A DNA stretch of 64,000 bases from Odobenus rosmarus divergens (lineage: Eukaryota; Chordata; Mammalia; Carnivora; Odobenidae): positions 102,495 to 166,494 of the forward strand of contig NW_004450583.1 of the NCBI RefSeq assembly GCF_000321225.1. Reading direction: 5' to 3'. This document shows positions 21,973 through 34,491 of this stretch, one piece after another. A program made the translations under genes and the position numbers. Position 1 is the first letter of the stretch, and every line of letters begins with the position of its first letter. The notes under the pieces were generated by a model. The model had not been told where the DNA came from. It made no database searches and was given only the letters and a program-made list of their open reading frames with translations.

Positions 21973-22966
21973 AAATAGAATTCTTGATTGACATCTTTTT
22001 TCTTTCATCATTTTACATGTATTATTCCACTGCCTTCTGTCCTCTTAGGTTTCTGCTGAAAAAATCCAGGGATAATCTTATTTAGATTTCCTTGCACATG
22101 ACAAGTCAATTTTCTCTTGCTGCTTTCAAGATTCTCACTTTGTCTTTGACTTTCAAGAGTTTGATTAAGCATCTCGGTGTCATTCTCTTTGGGTTTAACC
22201 TACTTGGAATTCTTTACATTTCTGGGATTTGTACATACTTGACTTCAAATTTGGGAAATTGAAGAGTGTTTTTTCAAATGTTCTCTCAGGAACTTTCTTC
22301 CCCAGGGATTCACATAATGTGTATACAGGGCTGCTTGATGGTGTCCTATAGTCCCTTTGGCTTTGTAGAATTTTTTTTTTCATTCTTTTCCTTTTGCTCC
22401 TCAGACTTGATCAATTCAAATGACCTGTATTCAAGTTTGCTGATTTATTCTTCTATCTATTCAAGTCTGCAGTTGAACCATTCTAATGAACTTTTCCATT
22501 CAGTTATTGTATTTTTTCAGCTCCAGAATTTTTGCTTGGTTCTTTTTATAATTTTGATCCTTTTGTTGATACTCTCATTTTGTTTATATATTGTTTTCCT
22601 GACTTTCTTTAGTTCTTTGTCTCTGTTTTCCTTTAGTTCTTTGAGCATATTTAAGACAGATATTTAAAAGTCTTCATTTAACACATCCAGTTTCTATGTT
22701 TCTTCAGAGATGGTTTCTTCCATTTTGTTTTCTCCCTTTGAATGGACCATGTTTTTCTGTTTCTTTGTTTTGTGATTTTTGTTTTGTTTTTTTTTTAGTG
22801 AAAATTAGATATTTGGAAAAAAGAGCCACCTGTCCCAGTTTTGCTGAATGGCTCCATGGTGAGGAAGACCTCCGGTAATTAGCAGGACAAGATCTGATCC
22901 CTGGGATCAGCCTGGAATGGTGACTTACGGTCTTTTCTTGGCATGAGTCTTGCCCTGCCTCTGTGT

Positions 22967-23001
<35 letters not shown>

Positions 23002-23578
23002 TGCGTGTGTGTTTAAATCTTCCCATGTACATGGCCACTTTTAAATCTCTTAATTTCCATAAAACTCTCATCCCAGCCTGTGTGTGTTGGGGGGCTTCTA
23101 TATTATTGTGCTAACTGTAATCTTTTGCCTTACATATCTGCAGGTCTGTAGTCCCCATATAGCTTTAACAGTGTCTGATGCTTCCCAGGGCTTTTTCTAG
23201 TTATAAACTTTTCCTTATCTGAAATCTGAGTTAGGTGAAAGAGACCAGTCCTTCAGGCAGCTTCCAAACAGGCTAGAATGTTAAAAACTAGGCCTGTTCT
23301 GTTCCCTCTGGTTCAAGATAAGAAACGGAATTGGGCAACTACTTCCTACCACTTACACAGCACCAGTTTTAGGGTAGGGAAGAGTAGGTAAACACACCAC
23401 AAAATTTCCTACCAGTTTGAGTGTGGCTTTTTCTTGACTGGGCATTCATTTGGTTACTGTAAACCTTTGGCTGTTTTTCAGACCTCTACACATCTATGAA
23501 GTTATCCAGTTTCTAGTTGTTTATTTCATGTTTCCAAGGGGATACAGGAGCTTGGAGCTTCCTAGTCTGCTATCTTCC
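21973..23578 (-). mobile_element. Ancient L1M ORF1 and 5'UTR; 5' end at about 23578
   Basis: Antisense ORF1 (CTGCTGAAAAAATCCAGGGA near 22052), then N-terminal ORF1 and 5'UTR. On the minus strand it begins GAAGATAGCAGACTAGGAAG at about 23578, the usual L1 5' start. With 19495-21317 this is one old element, its ORF2 largely lost. Confidence 0.75.
22961..23012. repeat. (TG)n microsatellite
   Basis: About 50 bp of TG repeats with ATG and CATGCG interruptions, inside the L1M 5'UTR. Confidence 0.95.
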
Positions 23579-24859
23579 TCTAGAAGATACACGGATCTTG
23601 ATATTCTTGACTCCTTGATACATTATTTGCAAAGCTATAGAAGTATTCCAAAGTGTTTTTCCCCATTATGCTAAGACATACAGAATTTGCTCCCCCATCC
23701 CAAACAAGATGCAAATCACACATATTAAACTCTCTTAGTGCTTTTAAAAATGCAGAATCAAACAATTTGTATGCTTTAGAGCAATGCTATTTAAGCTGGT
23801 TCTCACTAAACCTATAACACAATGTAAATAACACACTGCTTTTTTTCATCTTGAAAATCTTGCTATGAAAAAGTCAACTGAACAAAACCATGTACTTATT
23901 AATGTGGTTTGTTTACATTTTGATGTAATTTCCTTATCTTGTGGACCAGTAGCAAATCCCATGGCAACTCTTCTACAAACCACTCTAAGTAGCACTGTTT
24001 CAGAGCACTTCTAATTATTATCTTAGTTTAACTTTCTATAGACTATTTTCTCATGGTTGCAGAAGTAAAAAGGGAATGTGAGAGAGATAACACTGATTAT
24101 TTTTAATAAGGGCCACTTTTTTTTCCATCTCAAAACAAAAGTCTGACAAGTGTTTCATGTCACAAAGCCTTAACTTTGTTGCTTTATAAATGTAAAGCAA
24201 AAGTAGAACATAACTAAATTCAACTATTATGTAAGTTATTTTATCTTCTAAGAGTTAACAACTACAATGTTTTATTATACAGATAACAAGGGATAAGATT
24301 AACATGTTATTAGAAGTTAACCATTATATAGTTATTTTACATAATATAACTCCTGATGTATTCAAACCTATGTAAAACCTACATTGCAGTGGAGTTCATA
24401 TTTAAGGCTTTAAAATAGATATTACAGTAATAATTCTGGGTCTTTGCTGCACTTAAAATTAGTGAATGCCTTTTCTAGAAAAGATTGACTCAAGATACAA
24501 TTCATCTCCCTAAAATGCCCTGAAATATAAAAGTGTGTATCACTGTGTTCTATATGAAATGTTCTATTCTGAATTCTTTAAAATATTTAGCCTGAAACAG
24601 GCTTGTATAAGAAATAACCCTATTGGGATATTGGACTAGCCATATAACAAAATCTAAGGATTTTCTCTTTGGATTTTAAAGCTTATTTTATCGGTCATTA
24701 TCTTGTTTTGTACAAGTAATTTCAACAGAAGACTGCTGCAATAGAAATTCAAGACCTCAAAAAGCAGAGTATGGATGACTTCCACTCCTTTTGGCTGTTC
24801 CTTTTATTAAAAATCTGTTTTTACATTTGATAAGACTGCCTTATTCCTAATGTTTATTT
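23579..24859. other. Unique AT-rich intergenic sequence
   Basis: Unlike the surroundings, this 1.3 kb is not obviously L1 apart from the transposon-like relic at 23772-24007. No exon, ORF or RNA gene was recognised. Confidence 0.5.
23772..24007. mobile_element. Possible hAT-type nonautonomous DNA transposon relic
   Basis: The two ends form imperfect inverted repeats: TGCTTTAGAGCAATGCTATTT at the left and the complement of AAGTAGCACTGTTTCAGAGCA at the right, about 15 of 21 matching. The 236-bp length fits MER-type elements. No matching 8-bp flanking duplication was found. Confidence 0.45.
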
Positions 24860-24927
24860 TTTATAGTAACTGACAGGTGTGAGGTGATATTTCATTGTAG
24901 TTTTGATTTCTATTTCCCTGATTGCTT
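24860..24927 (-). mobile_element. Short L1 ORF2 fragment
   Basis: TGACAGGTGTGAGGTGATAT and following match antisense L1 ORF2, as at 26230-26290. Confidence 0.7.
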
Positions 24928-25163
24928 TTTTTTTTAGTTGTTAATCACCATACATTACATCATTAGTTTTTGATGTAGTGTTCCATTACTCATTGTTTGT
25001 GTATAACACCCAGTGCTCCATGCAGTACCTGCCCTCTTTAATACCCATCACCAGGTTAACCCATCCCCCTGCCCCCCTCCCCTCTAGAACCCTCATTTTG
25101 TTTCTCAGAGTCCATAGTCTCTCATGGTTCATCTCCCCCTCTGATTCCACCCCCCTTCATTTA
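24928..25163 (-). mobile_element. 5'-truncated L1 3'UTR with target-site duplication
   Basis: The antisense 3' end (TAGTTGTTAATCACCATACA) matches the young plus-strand L1 at 14533-15243 reversed. Flanked by CCTGATTGCTTTT and CCTGATTGCTTCT. Confidence 0.92.
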
Positions 25164-25440
25164 TACCTGATTGCTTCTTTCATCACTGTATTTACCATTT
25201 AGCTTTCCACAGAATCCTAAAATAATTAAAAAAATAATAATCCTACTAGGTTCTTATGTAGTTATCACATTGAATTATCCTGCTGTTTTAAGTTCCAGTG
25301 AATACTTCAGTTAACTCCATGTTGGTAATGTGATAATTCCATGCTTAAAGTTAACAAATGATGAAACTCATATCTTGAAGGATAGGCACTTAAGGTTGGT
25401 GAGGAAACCAGTTTCCACATTTTCCATGATAGCTCTAGCC
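25164..25440. other. Unassigned unique sequence
   Basis: AT-rich, between two L1s; no feature was recognised. Confidence 0.5.
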
Positions 25441-26635
25441 CTCATTTATTTTATTTATTTATCTTAATTGAAATGTAGTTGACACACAATGTCACATTAG
25501 TTTCAGGTGTACAACAGTGATTTGACAACTATACATTTTGCTATGCTCAGCACAAGTGTAGCTGACATCTCTCTCCATATAACGTTAATACAATACCATT
25601 GATTATATTCTCTGTGCTGTACCTTTGATGCCCACGATTACTCATTCCATTAATGGAAGCCTATACCTCCCATTTCCCTTCATTCATTCTGCCCATGCCC
25701 CCCACACCTCTCCCTCTGGCAAACATCAGTTTGTTTTCTGTATTTATGAATCTGTTTCTTCAATTTGTTTTTTAGATTCTACATATAAGTGAAATCATAT
25801 GATACTTGTCTTTCTCTGATTGACTTATTTCACTTGGCATAATACTAAGTTCATCCATGTTAGTTAACCATAAAAAAGAACAAGATCTTGCCATTAAATA
25901 TATATATATATAAACTATGTAACTATATATTATCCATTCCTCTATCAATGGACACTTGTGTTGCTTCCAGATCTTGGTTATTGTAAATAATGCTGCAATA
26001 AACAAAGAAGGGCAAAATCTTTTGAAGTAATGTTTTCAGGGTTTTATTTTGTTGTAAATACCCAGGAGTGTAATTACTGGATCATATGGTATTTCTATTT
26101 TTAATTTTTTGAGGAGTCTCCATATTGTTTCCCACAGTTTGCATTCCCACCAACAGTGCATGGGGGTTCTTTTTTCTCTACATCCTCACCAACACTTGTT
26201 ATGTCTTATGTTTTTGATTCTAGTTATTCTGACAGGTGTAAGGTGATAGATATCTCATTGTGGTTTTAATTCACATTTCCCTAATGATGAGTGACGCCGA
26301 GCATCTCTTGATGTGTCTGTTGGCCAAATGTATGTCTTCTTTGGAAAAATGTCTATTCAGGTCCTCTGCCCATTTTTAAATCACATTGTCTTTTTGGTGT
26401 TGTGTTGTATAAGTTCTTAATATATTTTGGATATCAATCCCTTTTCAGAAATATAATTTACAAATATATTCTCCCATTCAGTAGGTTGCTTTTCTGTTCT
26501 GTTTATTTCCTTCACTATAAAAAAACCTGTCATTTTGGTGTAGTTCCAGTAGTTTATATTTGCTTTTTTTCCCCCTTGCCTGAAGACACCTATCTAGAAA
26601 AATGTTGCTAAGGCTGATGTAAAAGAAATTACTGC

Positions 26636-26823
26636 TGGGCGCCTGGGTGGCTCAGTTGGTTAAGCAACTGCCTTAGGCTCAGGTCATGATCCTGGAGTCT
26701 CGGGATCGAGTCCCACATCGTGCTCCCTGCTCGGCAGGGAGTCTGCTGCTCCCTCTGACCCTCTTCCCTCTTGTGCTCTCATTCTCTCTCAAATAAATAA
26801 ATAAATGAAAATCTTTAATAAAA
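26636..26823 (+). mobile_element. CanSINE with exact 15-bp target-site duplication
   Basis: AAAAGAAATTACTGC at 26621 and 26824. Confidence 0.97.
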
Positions 26824-28053
26824 AAAAGAAATTACTGCCTATGTTTCTTTCAGGAGTTTTATAGTTTCATGTTTCACATGTAGGTTTTAATCCATTTTTA
26901 GTTTTGTGTGTGTATGGTTAAGACTAGTGGTCCAGTTTCATTCTTTTGCATGAAGCTGTCATTTTCCCAGCACCATGTATTGAAGAGACTCTTTTCTACA
27001 TTATATATTCTTACCACATTTGCTATAGATTGGCCATATAAATACAGGTTTATTTTGGCCTCTCTATGCTGTTCCGTTGACTTATGTCTGTTTTTGTACC
27101 ACACTGTTTTGATGACTATATAGCTTTGTAGTATATCTTGAAATCTGGAACTGTGACACCACTAGTTTTATTTTTCTTTCTCAAGATGGCTTTGGCTATT
27201 TGGGTTCTTTTGTGGTTCCATATAAATTTTAGGATTATCTGCTATAATTCTGTTAAAAAATGCTATTGGTATTTTGGTAGGGATTGCATTGAATAGATTG
27301 CTTTGAGTAGTATGGATATTTTAACAATATTGTAATCCATGAGCATGGAATGTCTTACCATTTTTTCTGTCAACTTCAATTTCTTTCATCAGTGTTTTAT
27401 AGCTTTCAGAGTAGAGGTCTTTTACCTCCTTGTTTAAGTTTATTTTTAGGTATTTTATTCTTGTGCAATTGTAAATAGAATTGTTTTCTTAATTTCTCTC
27501 TGGTACTTCATTATTAGTGTATAGAAATACAACATTTCTATGTATAGCTTTTATATCCTGCAAATTTACTGAATTCTAATAGTTTTTGGGTGGAGTCTTT
27601 AGGGTTTTCTATGTATAGTATCATGTCATCTACAAATAGTGACAGTTTACCTTCTTCCTTACCAATTAGAATGCCTGTTATTTTTCTTGTCTGACTGCTG
27701 TGGCTAGGACCCCAGTACTATGTTGAATAAAACTAGTAAGACTGGACATCCTTGTCTTGTTCCTAATCTTAGAGAAAAAGCTCTGATTTTCACCACTGAG
27801 TATGATGTTAGCTGTTGGTTTTTCATAAATGGCCTTTATTATGCTGAGGTATAAACCCTCTAAACCCACTTTGTTGAGAGTTTTTGTCATGAATGGATGT
27901 TAGATTTTGTCAAATGCTTTTTTTGTATCTATTGAGATGATCATGATTTTTCTTTTTGTTAATGTGGTGTGTCACGTTGATCAAGTTGCAAATATTGAAC
28001 CATCCTTGCATCCCTGGAATAAATCCCACTTGATTATGGTGAATGATCCTTTT

Positions 28054-28250
28054 CCCCCCAGATTTATTTGCAAGAGAGAGAGAGAGCAGGGGGAGGGGCA
28101 GCAGGAGGGAGAGAGAGAGAGAGAGAGAGACTCTCAAGCAGACGCCCTGCTGAGTGCAGAGCCCAACACAGGACTCAATCTCATGACCCTGAGATCATGA
28201 CCTGAGCCAAAATCAAGAGTCAGATGCTTGACTGAGCCACCCAGGCACCC
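28054..28250 (-). mobile_element. CanSINE with target-site duplication
   Basis: TGGTGAATGATCC at 28037 and 28251. The middle holds a long GAGA run. Confidence 0.95.
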
Positions 28251-28620
28251 TGGTGAATGATCCCTTTAATGTATTGTTTACAATTGTGGTTTGCTAATAT
28301 TTTGTTGAGGAGGTTTGCATCTATGTTCATCAGGGATATTGGCCTGTAGTTTTCTTCTTTTTGTAGTGTCTTCAGTTTTGTTATCAGGGCAATATTGGCC
28401 TTGTAGAACATATTGGGAAGCTTTCCTTCCTCTATTTTATTGGAATATTTTGAGAATAGGTGTTAACTCTTCATTAATTGTTTGGTAGAATTCACCTGTC
28501 AATCCATGTAGTGCTGGACTTTTGGTTGTTGGGAATTTTTTGATTACTAATTCAATTTGTTACTTATAATTGTTCTGTTTGGATTTTGTTTTTCTTTCTA
28601 CTTCAGTTTAGGAGGTTTCT

Positions 28621-28806
28621 TTTTTTTGTTTTTAAAGATTTTATTTATTTGAGAGAGCGCACACGCACGAGTAGGGAGGAGGGGCAGAGAGGGAGAAGCA
28701 GACTCCTCGCTGAGCAGGGAGCCTGATGTGGGACTCGAACCCAGGACCCTGGGATCATGACCTAAGCTGAAGGCAGACACTTAATTGACTGAGCCACCCA
28801 GGAACC
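28621..28806 (-). mobile_element. CanSINE with 17-bp target-site duplication
   Basis: CAGTTTAGGAGGTTTCT (28604) and CAGTTTAGGAAGTTTCT (28807). Confidence 0.96.
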
Positions 28807-30828
28807 CAGTTTAGGAAGTTTCTAAAAATGTATTCATTTCTTCTAGGTTGTCCAATTTGTTGGCATATTTTTTCTAGTAGTCTCATAATCTTTTGTATTT
28901 CTGTGGTGTTGGGTGGTTACTTCTCTTTGATTTCTGATTTCATTTTATTTGGGTTGTCTCTTTTTTTTCTTGATGAGTGTGGCTAAAGGTTTATCAGTTT
29001 TATTTGTTTCAAAGAACTAGCTCTTGGTTTCATTGATTTTTCTTTTTTGTCTCTTTATCATTTATTTCCACTCTGATCTTTATTATTTCCTTCCACTGAC
29101 TTTGGCCTTGGTTTTTGGGTTTTTTTCTAGCCCCTTTAGGTGTAAGGTTAGAAAGCATATTTGAGATTTTGTTTCTTGAGGTATGCTTTTATTACCATAA
29201 ATTTTCCTCTTAGAACTGTTTTCACTCTGTCTCAAAGACTTTGGACCATTGTGTTTTCATTTTCATTTGTCTTCATATATTTTTTTATTTCCTCTTTGAT
29301 TTCTTGGTTGACCTATTCATTGTTTAGTAGCATGTTATTTAACCTTCATGTATCTATTATAGATTTCTTCTTGTGATTGATTTCTAGTTTAATACCATTG
29401 TGGTCAGAAAAGATGCATAATATGATTTCAGTCTTCTTAAGTGTATTGAGATTTGTGACCCCATATGTGATCTATGCTGGAGAATGTTCCATGTGCACTT
29501 GAAAAGAATGTGTATTCTATCGGTTTTGGATGGAATGTTCTGTATATATCTGTAAAGTCCATTCGGTCTAATGTGGCATTCAATGACACTGTTTCCTTAT
29601 TGGTTTTCTGCCTGGATGACCTATCCATTGATATTAAGTGGTGTGTTAAAGTCGCCTACTGTTATTGTATTACTGTCAGTTTTTCCCTTTATGTCTATTA
29701 ATATTTGCTGTATGTACTTAGGTGCTCCAATGTTGGGTGCATAGACACTTGCAATTATTATATCCTCTTGTTGGATTGATTTATCATTGTTAGTGGCCTT
29801 CTTTGTCATGTTACATTCTTCTTTTTGTCTGAGAAAAGTATTGCTACCCTGGCTCCCCCCCCGCCCCGCCTTCTATTTGCATAGAGTACCTTTTTCCATC
29901 CTTTTATTTTCAGTCTGTGTCTTTAGTCTTAAGTGAGTCTCTTGTAGGCAGCATATAGATGGTTCTTGTTTTTTATCCATTCCACCACCCAATGTGTTTT
30001 GATGGGAGCATCTAGACCATTTACATTTAAAGTGGTTATTGACAGGTATATACTTATTGCATTTTGTTAATTGTTTTCTGGCTGGTTTTGTAGTTCTTCT
30101 TGTTCCTTCTGCTGTGATTGATGCCTTTCTTTAGTGTTGTTTGGCTTGCTTTCTTTGTATTTTTTTGTGTATCTATTACAGGTTTTGGGTTTGTGGTTAC
30201 CATGAGGTTCATATATAACATCCTAAGTATATACGTATTAACTTGATGGTTCAGTTTGAACACATTCTAAATACTTTTTTAATCCCCCACCAACATGTGT
30301 TCTGTGTATGGTATCATATCTTACATCTTTTTATTCAGAATTTTCTTCTAATTATGGCCTTTTACATGTAAAGAAAAGTCCTTTAACATTTCTTGTAAGG
30401 CTGGTTTAGTAGTAATTAACTTTCATCTGGGAAACTATTCCTCCTTCAATTCTGAATGATAATCTTACAGGTAGTCTTGGTTGCAGGTTTTTTCCTTTCA
30501 GCAGCCACTCCCCTCTAACCTACAAATTTCTGCTGAAAAATCAGTCTTATGGCATTTCCCCTTGTACCTACTTTGTCTCTTGCTGCTTTTCAAATTCTTT
30601 GATCTTTGACATTTTAATTATGTGTTGTGGTGTAGACCACCTTGAGTTCATCTTGTTTGAACTTTCCTTACCTGGGGAAGGAAACACATCTAGGTTCAGG
30701 AAGCAAAGTTTTCTACCCTTTACTCTCTTTCTTCTTCTGGGACCCCTATAAATGTGAATGTTTGTTTGCTTGATGTTGTCTAAGAGATCCCTTAATGTAT
30801 CCTCATTTTTAAAAATTCTTTTTTCAGG

Positions 30829-30952
30829 GCACTGGGTGACAACCAGTTAGGCATCTGACTCGCGATCTCAGCTCACGTCTTGATCTCAGGGTCATGAGTT
30901 CAAACCCCACATTGGGCTGCACACTGGGCATGAAGCCTACATAATAAAATAA
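30829..30952 (+). mobile_element. Short CanSINE (tRNA part, no CT block), diverged
   Basis: GGGCACTGGGTGACAACCAG head, a B-box-like GGGTCATGAGTTCAAACCCC, and an AATAAAATAAAAATTCTT tail. AAAAATTCTT also occurs before it. Confidence 0.88.
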
Positions 30953-31060
30953 AAATTCTTCTTTGTTTTGCTGTTCATCCTGGTTGCTTTCTATTATCCT
31001 TTCAAATCACTGATCCATTCTTCTACATCTGCTAATCTGTTGATTCCCTTTACAGTAGTT

Positions 31061-31231
31061 TTTTTTAAGATTTTATTCATTTATTTGAGAGAGATGTTGG
31101 GGAGGAGAGGCAGAGGGAGAAGCAGACTCCCCGCTGAACAGGGAGCCCGACACAGGACTTGATCCCAGGGCCCCGGGACCATGACCTGAGCCGAAGGCAG
31201 ACGCTCAACTAACTGAGCCACCCATGTGCCC
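31061..31231 (-). mobile_element. CanSINE
   Basis: Poly-T, AAGATTTTATTCATTTATTT, head ending GAGCCACCCATGTGCCC. Inserted in L1 ORF1. Confidence 0.93.
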
Positions 31232-31325
31232 TGTTATTGTATTCTTCAACTTGGTTCTTTTTATATTTTCCTCGTTTTCAGGTTCTCACAGAGCTCTTCC
31301 ACTGTTCTCTCCAGTGCAGTATCTT

Positions 31326-31360
31326 TACACTTGATCTTAGCCAAAAGGCCGAGAAGCGAT
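31326..31360 (-). pseudogene. RNU2: 3'-truncated U2 snRNA fragment (first 35 nt) inserted in L1
   Basis: The minus strand from 31360 reads ATCGCTTCTCGGCCTTTTGG and on through GCTAAGATCAAGTGTA, identical to U2 nucleotides 1-35, then stops. It is flanked by GCAGTATCTTT and GCAGTGAGTATCTTT, which look like a target-site duplication differing by a small indel in the host L1 ORF1. The U2 5' end pairs with U6 and the branch-site region in the spliceosome; this fragment lacks the rest and any promoter, so it is inert. Truncated snRNA inserts flanked by direct repeats are a known class of retropseudogene. Confidence 0.92.
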
Positions 31361-31589
31361 GCAGTGAGTATCTTTATGATCATTACTTTAAACTCTTTAT
31401 CAGGCATATTGCTTATCTCCATTTAGTTCCCTGAGGTTTTGTCTTCTTTCATTTGCAACGTATTTCTCTCTCCCCATTTTGCTTGACTTTGTGTTTATTT
31501 CTATGAATTAGGTGGAACAGCTACTTCTAAACTCAAAGGAATGGTCTTGTGTAAGGCCATACCATGTAGACTGTGTACCTGATGACTTT

Positions 31590-32350
31590 GGTTTGCTGGC
31601 TGGAGCTGTGCGTGGCATAGGCTGGAGTGCTGGGGCTGTCCTTGTGGGATGGCCAGAGCTGAAATGGGCATAGTCTGGGTGGTCCCTGGGCTCTCTGTGC
31701 AGAGGGTACCACGGCAGGCTAGCTGAAGAGTGTATGGACTAGGGCAGCCCTTGGGGTCTCTGCAGAAGTTACCCAGATGAGGCACAAGCTGGAGTATCTG
31801 TTATGCTCCATGTAGGAGGCACCCTGGTGGGTTAGCTGGAGCCAAGGTTGGGTGTGAGCTGGGGAGTTCTGGGGCACTCCCCACAGAGTGTGCCCTGACA
31901 GGTGAACATAGCTGAAGTGGGCATGGGCTGGCCTGGTCCTGGGGCTCTTGGTACAGAGGGCACCCGGGCAGGACAGCTGAAACTGATAGTGGGTGCAATC
32001 TGTGGTGTCTTGGGGTGCTCAGTGCAGGGGGTGCCCTACAGGAGCAGTTGGAGCTAAGGCAGGTTATGGGCCAGTGAATCCTGGAACACTCCACACAGGG
32101 GTGCTTTGGTGGAGTGGCTGGAACCATGGCAGGCACTGGCCAGGGGTTCCTGGAGTGCTATGCCACAGGTGCCCTGGCAAGTCCTCTGGAGCCAAAGTGG
32201 TGCAGGTTTGGGGTGCTCTGTGCCTCTGTCATCTGACAGATGGCTGGAGCTATAGTGAGCACTCACTAAGGGTGTCCTGGTGTGTGCCCCATCCTGGCTG
32301 CAGCTGAGGCTGCCTTGGTGGGATGGCTGGGACTGGCATGGACTAGAGGC
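31590..32350 (-). repeat. GC-rich tandem array in the L1 5'UTR
   Basis: About 11 diverged units of roughly 55-75 bp. Each carries a version of GGAGC...GGGC...CTGG, a TCCTGGGGCTCT-like core, and GCAGAGGGCACCCTGGCAGG, ending in a GCTGGAGC-like boundary. It lies in the 5'UTR of the L1 at 25441-32620. Tandem 5'UTR units are known from some mammalian L1s, where they carry promoter activity. ORFs over the array are artefacts of its low stop density. Confidence 0.8.
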
Positions 32351-32620
32351 CTGGGTCTCACTAAGGTAAGCTTGTTCGGGTGCTCAGCCCCTGCCTCCAT
32401 CCATGCTATCAAAGTGAAGGGGAACATAAACCATGGCACTTGCTAGCCCCTCCAACCTAAAGAGAGTTCCAACAGCTCCCCTATCCTTTGGCAGAGTTCC
32501 CTTATATTCTAGTTGCGCCTTTAAATCACAGCTTTTTTTTCCCTGTGCCCCGGGGCATCCAGAGCTGGTATGTAGCCCTCCTTTAATGTTCACCATAAAA
32601 AAAAAAGATTGCAATGACCA

Positions 32621-33819
32621 CTGGACTCAAAACTTTTTACGGAATTTTTCTCCTTTTCATTTGGAAAGAAAAATGGTAATGAAACTTGGGAGGGTTCTGT
32701 AAGATCTAACACTGAAAAGAGTTTACTGATCCCCGTGGAGAGTTTGGGTTGAATATAATGAGGAAATCTGTAAGAATGTCATTTCCTTCTGAAATATATA
32801 TATTATTTTTATTCTACTTGCTAAATCACATAGGGTGATAAAGGTTAGTTTCCATTCACTGAACCCCCATTTTGTTTCTATCCTTTGGCATTTACATTGC
32901 TTCTAACATGATTATTTCTTTTAAAAAATCATCATCTATGGTCACAAAATCTAAGTAGATTAAAATACTGAAGCTAATTTTCAAATTTCCTACCAAATAG
33001 TTGTTAAACAAAGGGTATTTGGGAGAAAGGAATTGGTAAAAGTAATAATATCTTCTTACCCAAACAATTAACCAAATTCTTTCTTAAATATTTAAATAGT
33101 GCATAAAGAATAGAGCCCTTGTATGAACTAAGATTCACCATAAGAAATGTAAAGTTAGTCCAAAGGGTCAATTAGTATACTTCACTATGGTCACAGCTTT
33201 ATATTACACCTTATTTTTGAATAAGAGAGAGCCTAAGTAACATTATAACAACTCCATAACCATAGTAAAGTTGTAGTGCTCCTTTTGAAGGAAACCTATT
33301 TTGATTAAGTATCTGCAAGTTCAGAGAGCCTAAATTTTCTATCATATCAGTGTGACATAAAGTGAATGAAAACCAAGGAGATATAAACCTCAGTCCTCCG
33401 CAATAAAAAAAAAAAAACAATAGAAATCACCTGTTGGCACTATAGCATGCATTCACATTCAAATATGAAAAATACCACACAGAAAACAGAAACATTTTTA
33501 AAAAAAGATTTAAGATCATAAATAGGTCATTGTTATCACAACACATTTCAGAATTGAGAAAAACATTTTGGCTTTTTAGAAAAGATTTTTTTATCAATTC
33601 CCTCATCATTAAAAGGACTTGTACATTTTAAAATTTCCAGTCTCCTAAGGCACAATATTTTATCAGAATGCCAATATCATCACCCTGCTATAGCAGGAAT
33701 AAGAGGCAAGGTATTAGCACTAAGAAAAACAGCAAATTTTATGGACAAAATCATCATTTAAGAAAAGGGGGAAACAGACTAATGATCATTTTAGTTAAGA
33801 CCCAGTGTTGTTATATAGG
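32621..33819. other. Unique sequence downstream of P4HA1
   Basis: The first non-repetitive stretch after the L1 field. It may contain a distal P4HA1 3'UTR extension: a second minus-strand AATAAA lies at 32808-32813. An A-rich run sits near 33408-33419. No ORF worth calling. Confidence 0.5.
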
Positions 33820-34491
33820 GCTTTGTGTTAAAAAATTTTTATTTAATCAAAGTATTTTAACTCAGATTTAATTCACCACAGAGGAGCTATGAGAGAAGAA
33901 TGGGACTGGTAAAATACAGTATACTTTAAAGATCTTTAAAAAGATTTGGAAGGAAAAAAATCAACTTAGAATAGCATATGGGGCAAACATCAAATGGAAC
34001 CCAGATCAGAGGCCTAGTTTATTCCTAGTCTTCAGGCAGATCCAGAAAAGAAGACTAGGTAAACCTAATACCTAGGTACATACTATGAAGCTTCTGTTCC
34101 TTAATCACATGGCCCATTCTAGCCTACCCCCTACACACTGAGGTGTCGTGAAATACTATAATCAGATGCTTAAACTGTTTTCTTTATCCAACCAAGAAGT
34201 TCTTTAAGAAATGTGTAAAAATTTCTCATTTTTAACTCTACTTTGCTTTATCCTCTGTGATACCAACTGAACTTTAAAGGTTTATATGTACAATATGGTG
34301 ATTTAGTGTTACTTTTAAAAGAAAAAAACCCACAAAGTTAGTGATTGTCCACAGATGAAACATCGGATGAGGTTCATGACTGAAATCAATCATGGAGTGT
34401 TAGTCAATTGTAAACGCTGGAAAGTTAAGACTGGGAAATGTGCATATCAGACACATTAGAGTATAACAGGAGAGGAAGGGAAGCCTATTTG
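33820..34491 (-). other. P4HA1: P4HA1 3'UTR (probable)
   Basis: Follows the stop codon in the same exon; unique sequence without retroelements. The nearest canonical poly(A) hexamer on the minus strand is at 33838-33843, which would give a 3'UTR of about 670 nt. Another hexamer at 32808-32813 would give about 1.7 kb. Which is used cannot be decided from sequence. Confidence 0.5.
33838..33843 (-). promoter_or_regulatory. P4HA1: Candidate P4HA1 poly(A) signal
   Basis: AATAAA on the minus strand about 650 nt after the stop codon, in an A/T-rich context (TTAAATAAAAATTTTTT). The first canonical hexamer after the stop; inferred only. Confidence 0.45.

Larger units (their letters stand above)
25441..32620 (-). 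mobile_element. Nearly full-length L1, decayed, with SINE and U2 insertions
   Basis: One colinear minus-strand L1: 3'UTR at 25441-25770; ORF2 about 29810-25775 in broken frames. Endonuclease pieces lie at 29809-29437 (VGDFN and WGHKS-type motifs), RT pieces at 28411-27678 ([17 protein letters not shown] and [10 protein letters not shown]), and C-terminal pieces around 26005-25772 (KIWKQHKCPLIEEW). ORF1 follows at about 31430-30050, then a long GC-rich 5'UTR with a tandem array at about 31590-32350. It is interrupted by SINEs at 26636, 28054, 28621, 30829 and 31061 and by a U2 fragment at 31326. No intact ORF remains. Confidence 0.85.

Noticed and set aside
31501..32307. Several overlapping open frames with Pro/Cys/His-rich products
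   Set aside because: They lie on the GC-rich tandem array of an L1 5'UTR, with no conserved domain; low stop density explains them.
32384..32702. Possible small gene just downstream of P4HA1
   Set aside because: It belongs to the 5' end of an L1 5'UTR; no splice sites or homology.
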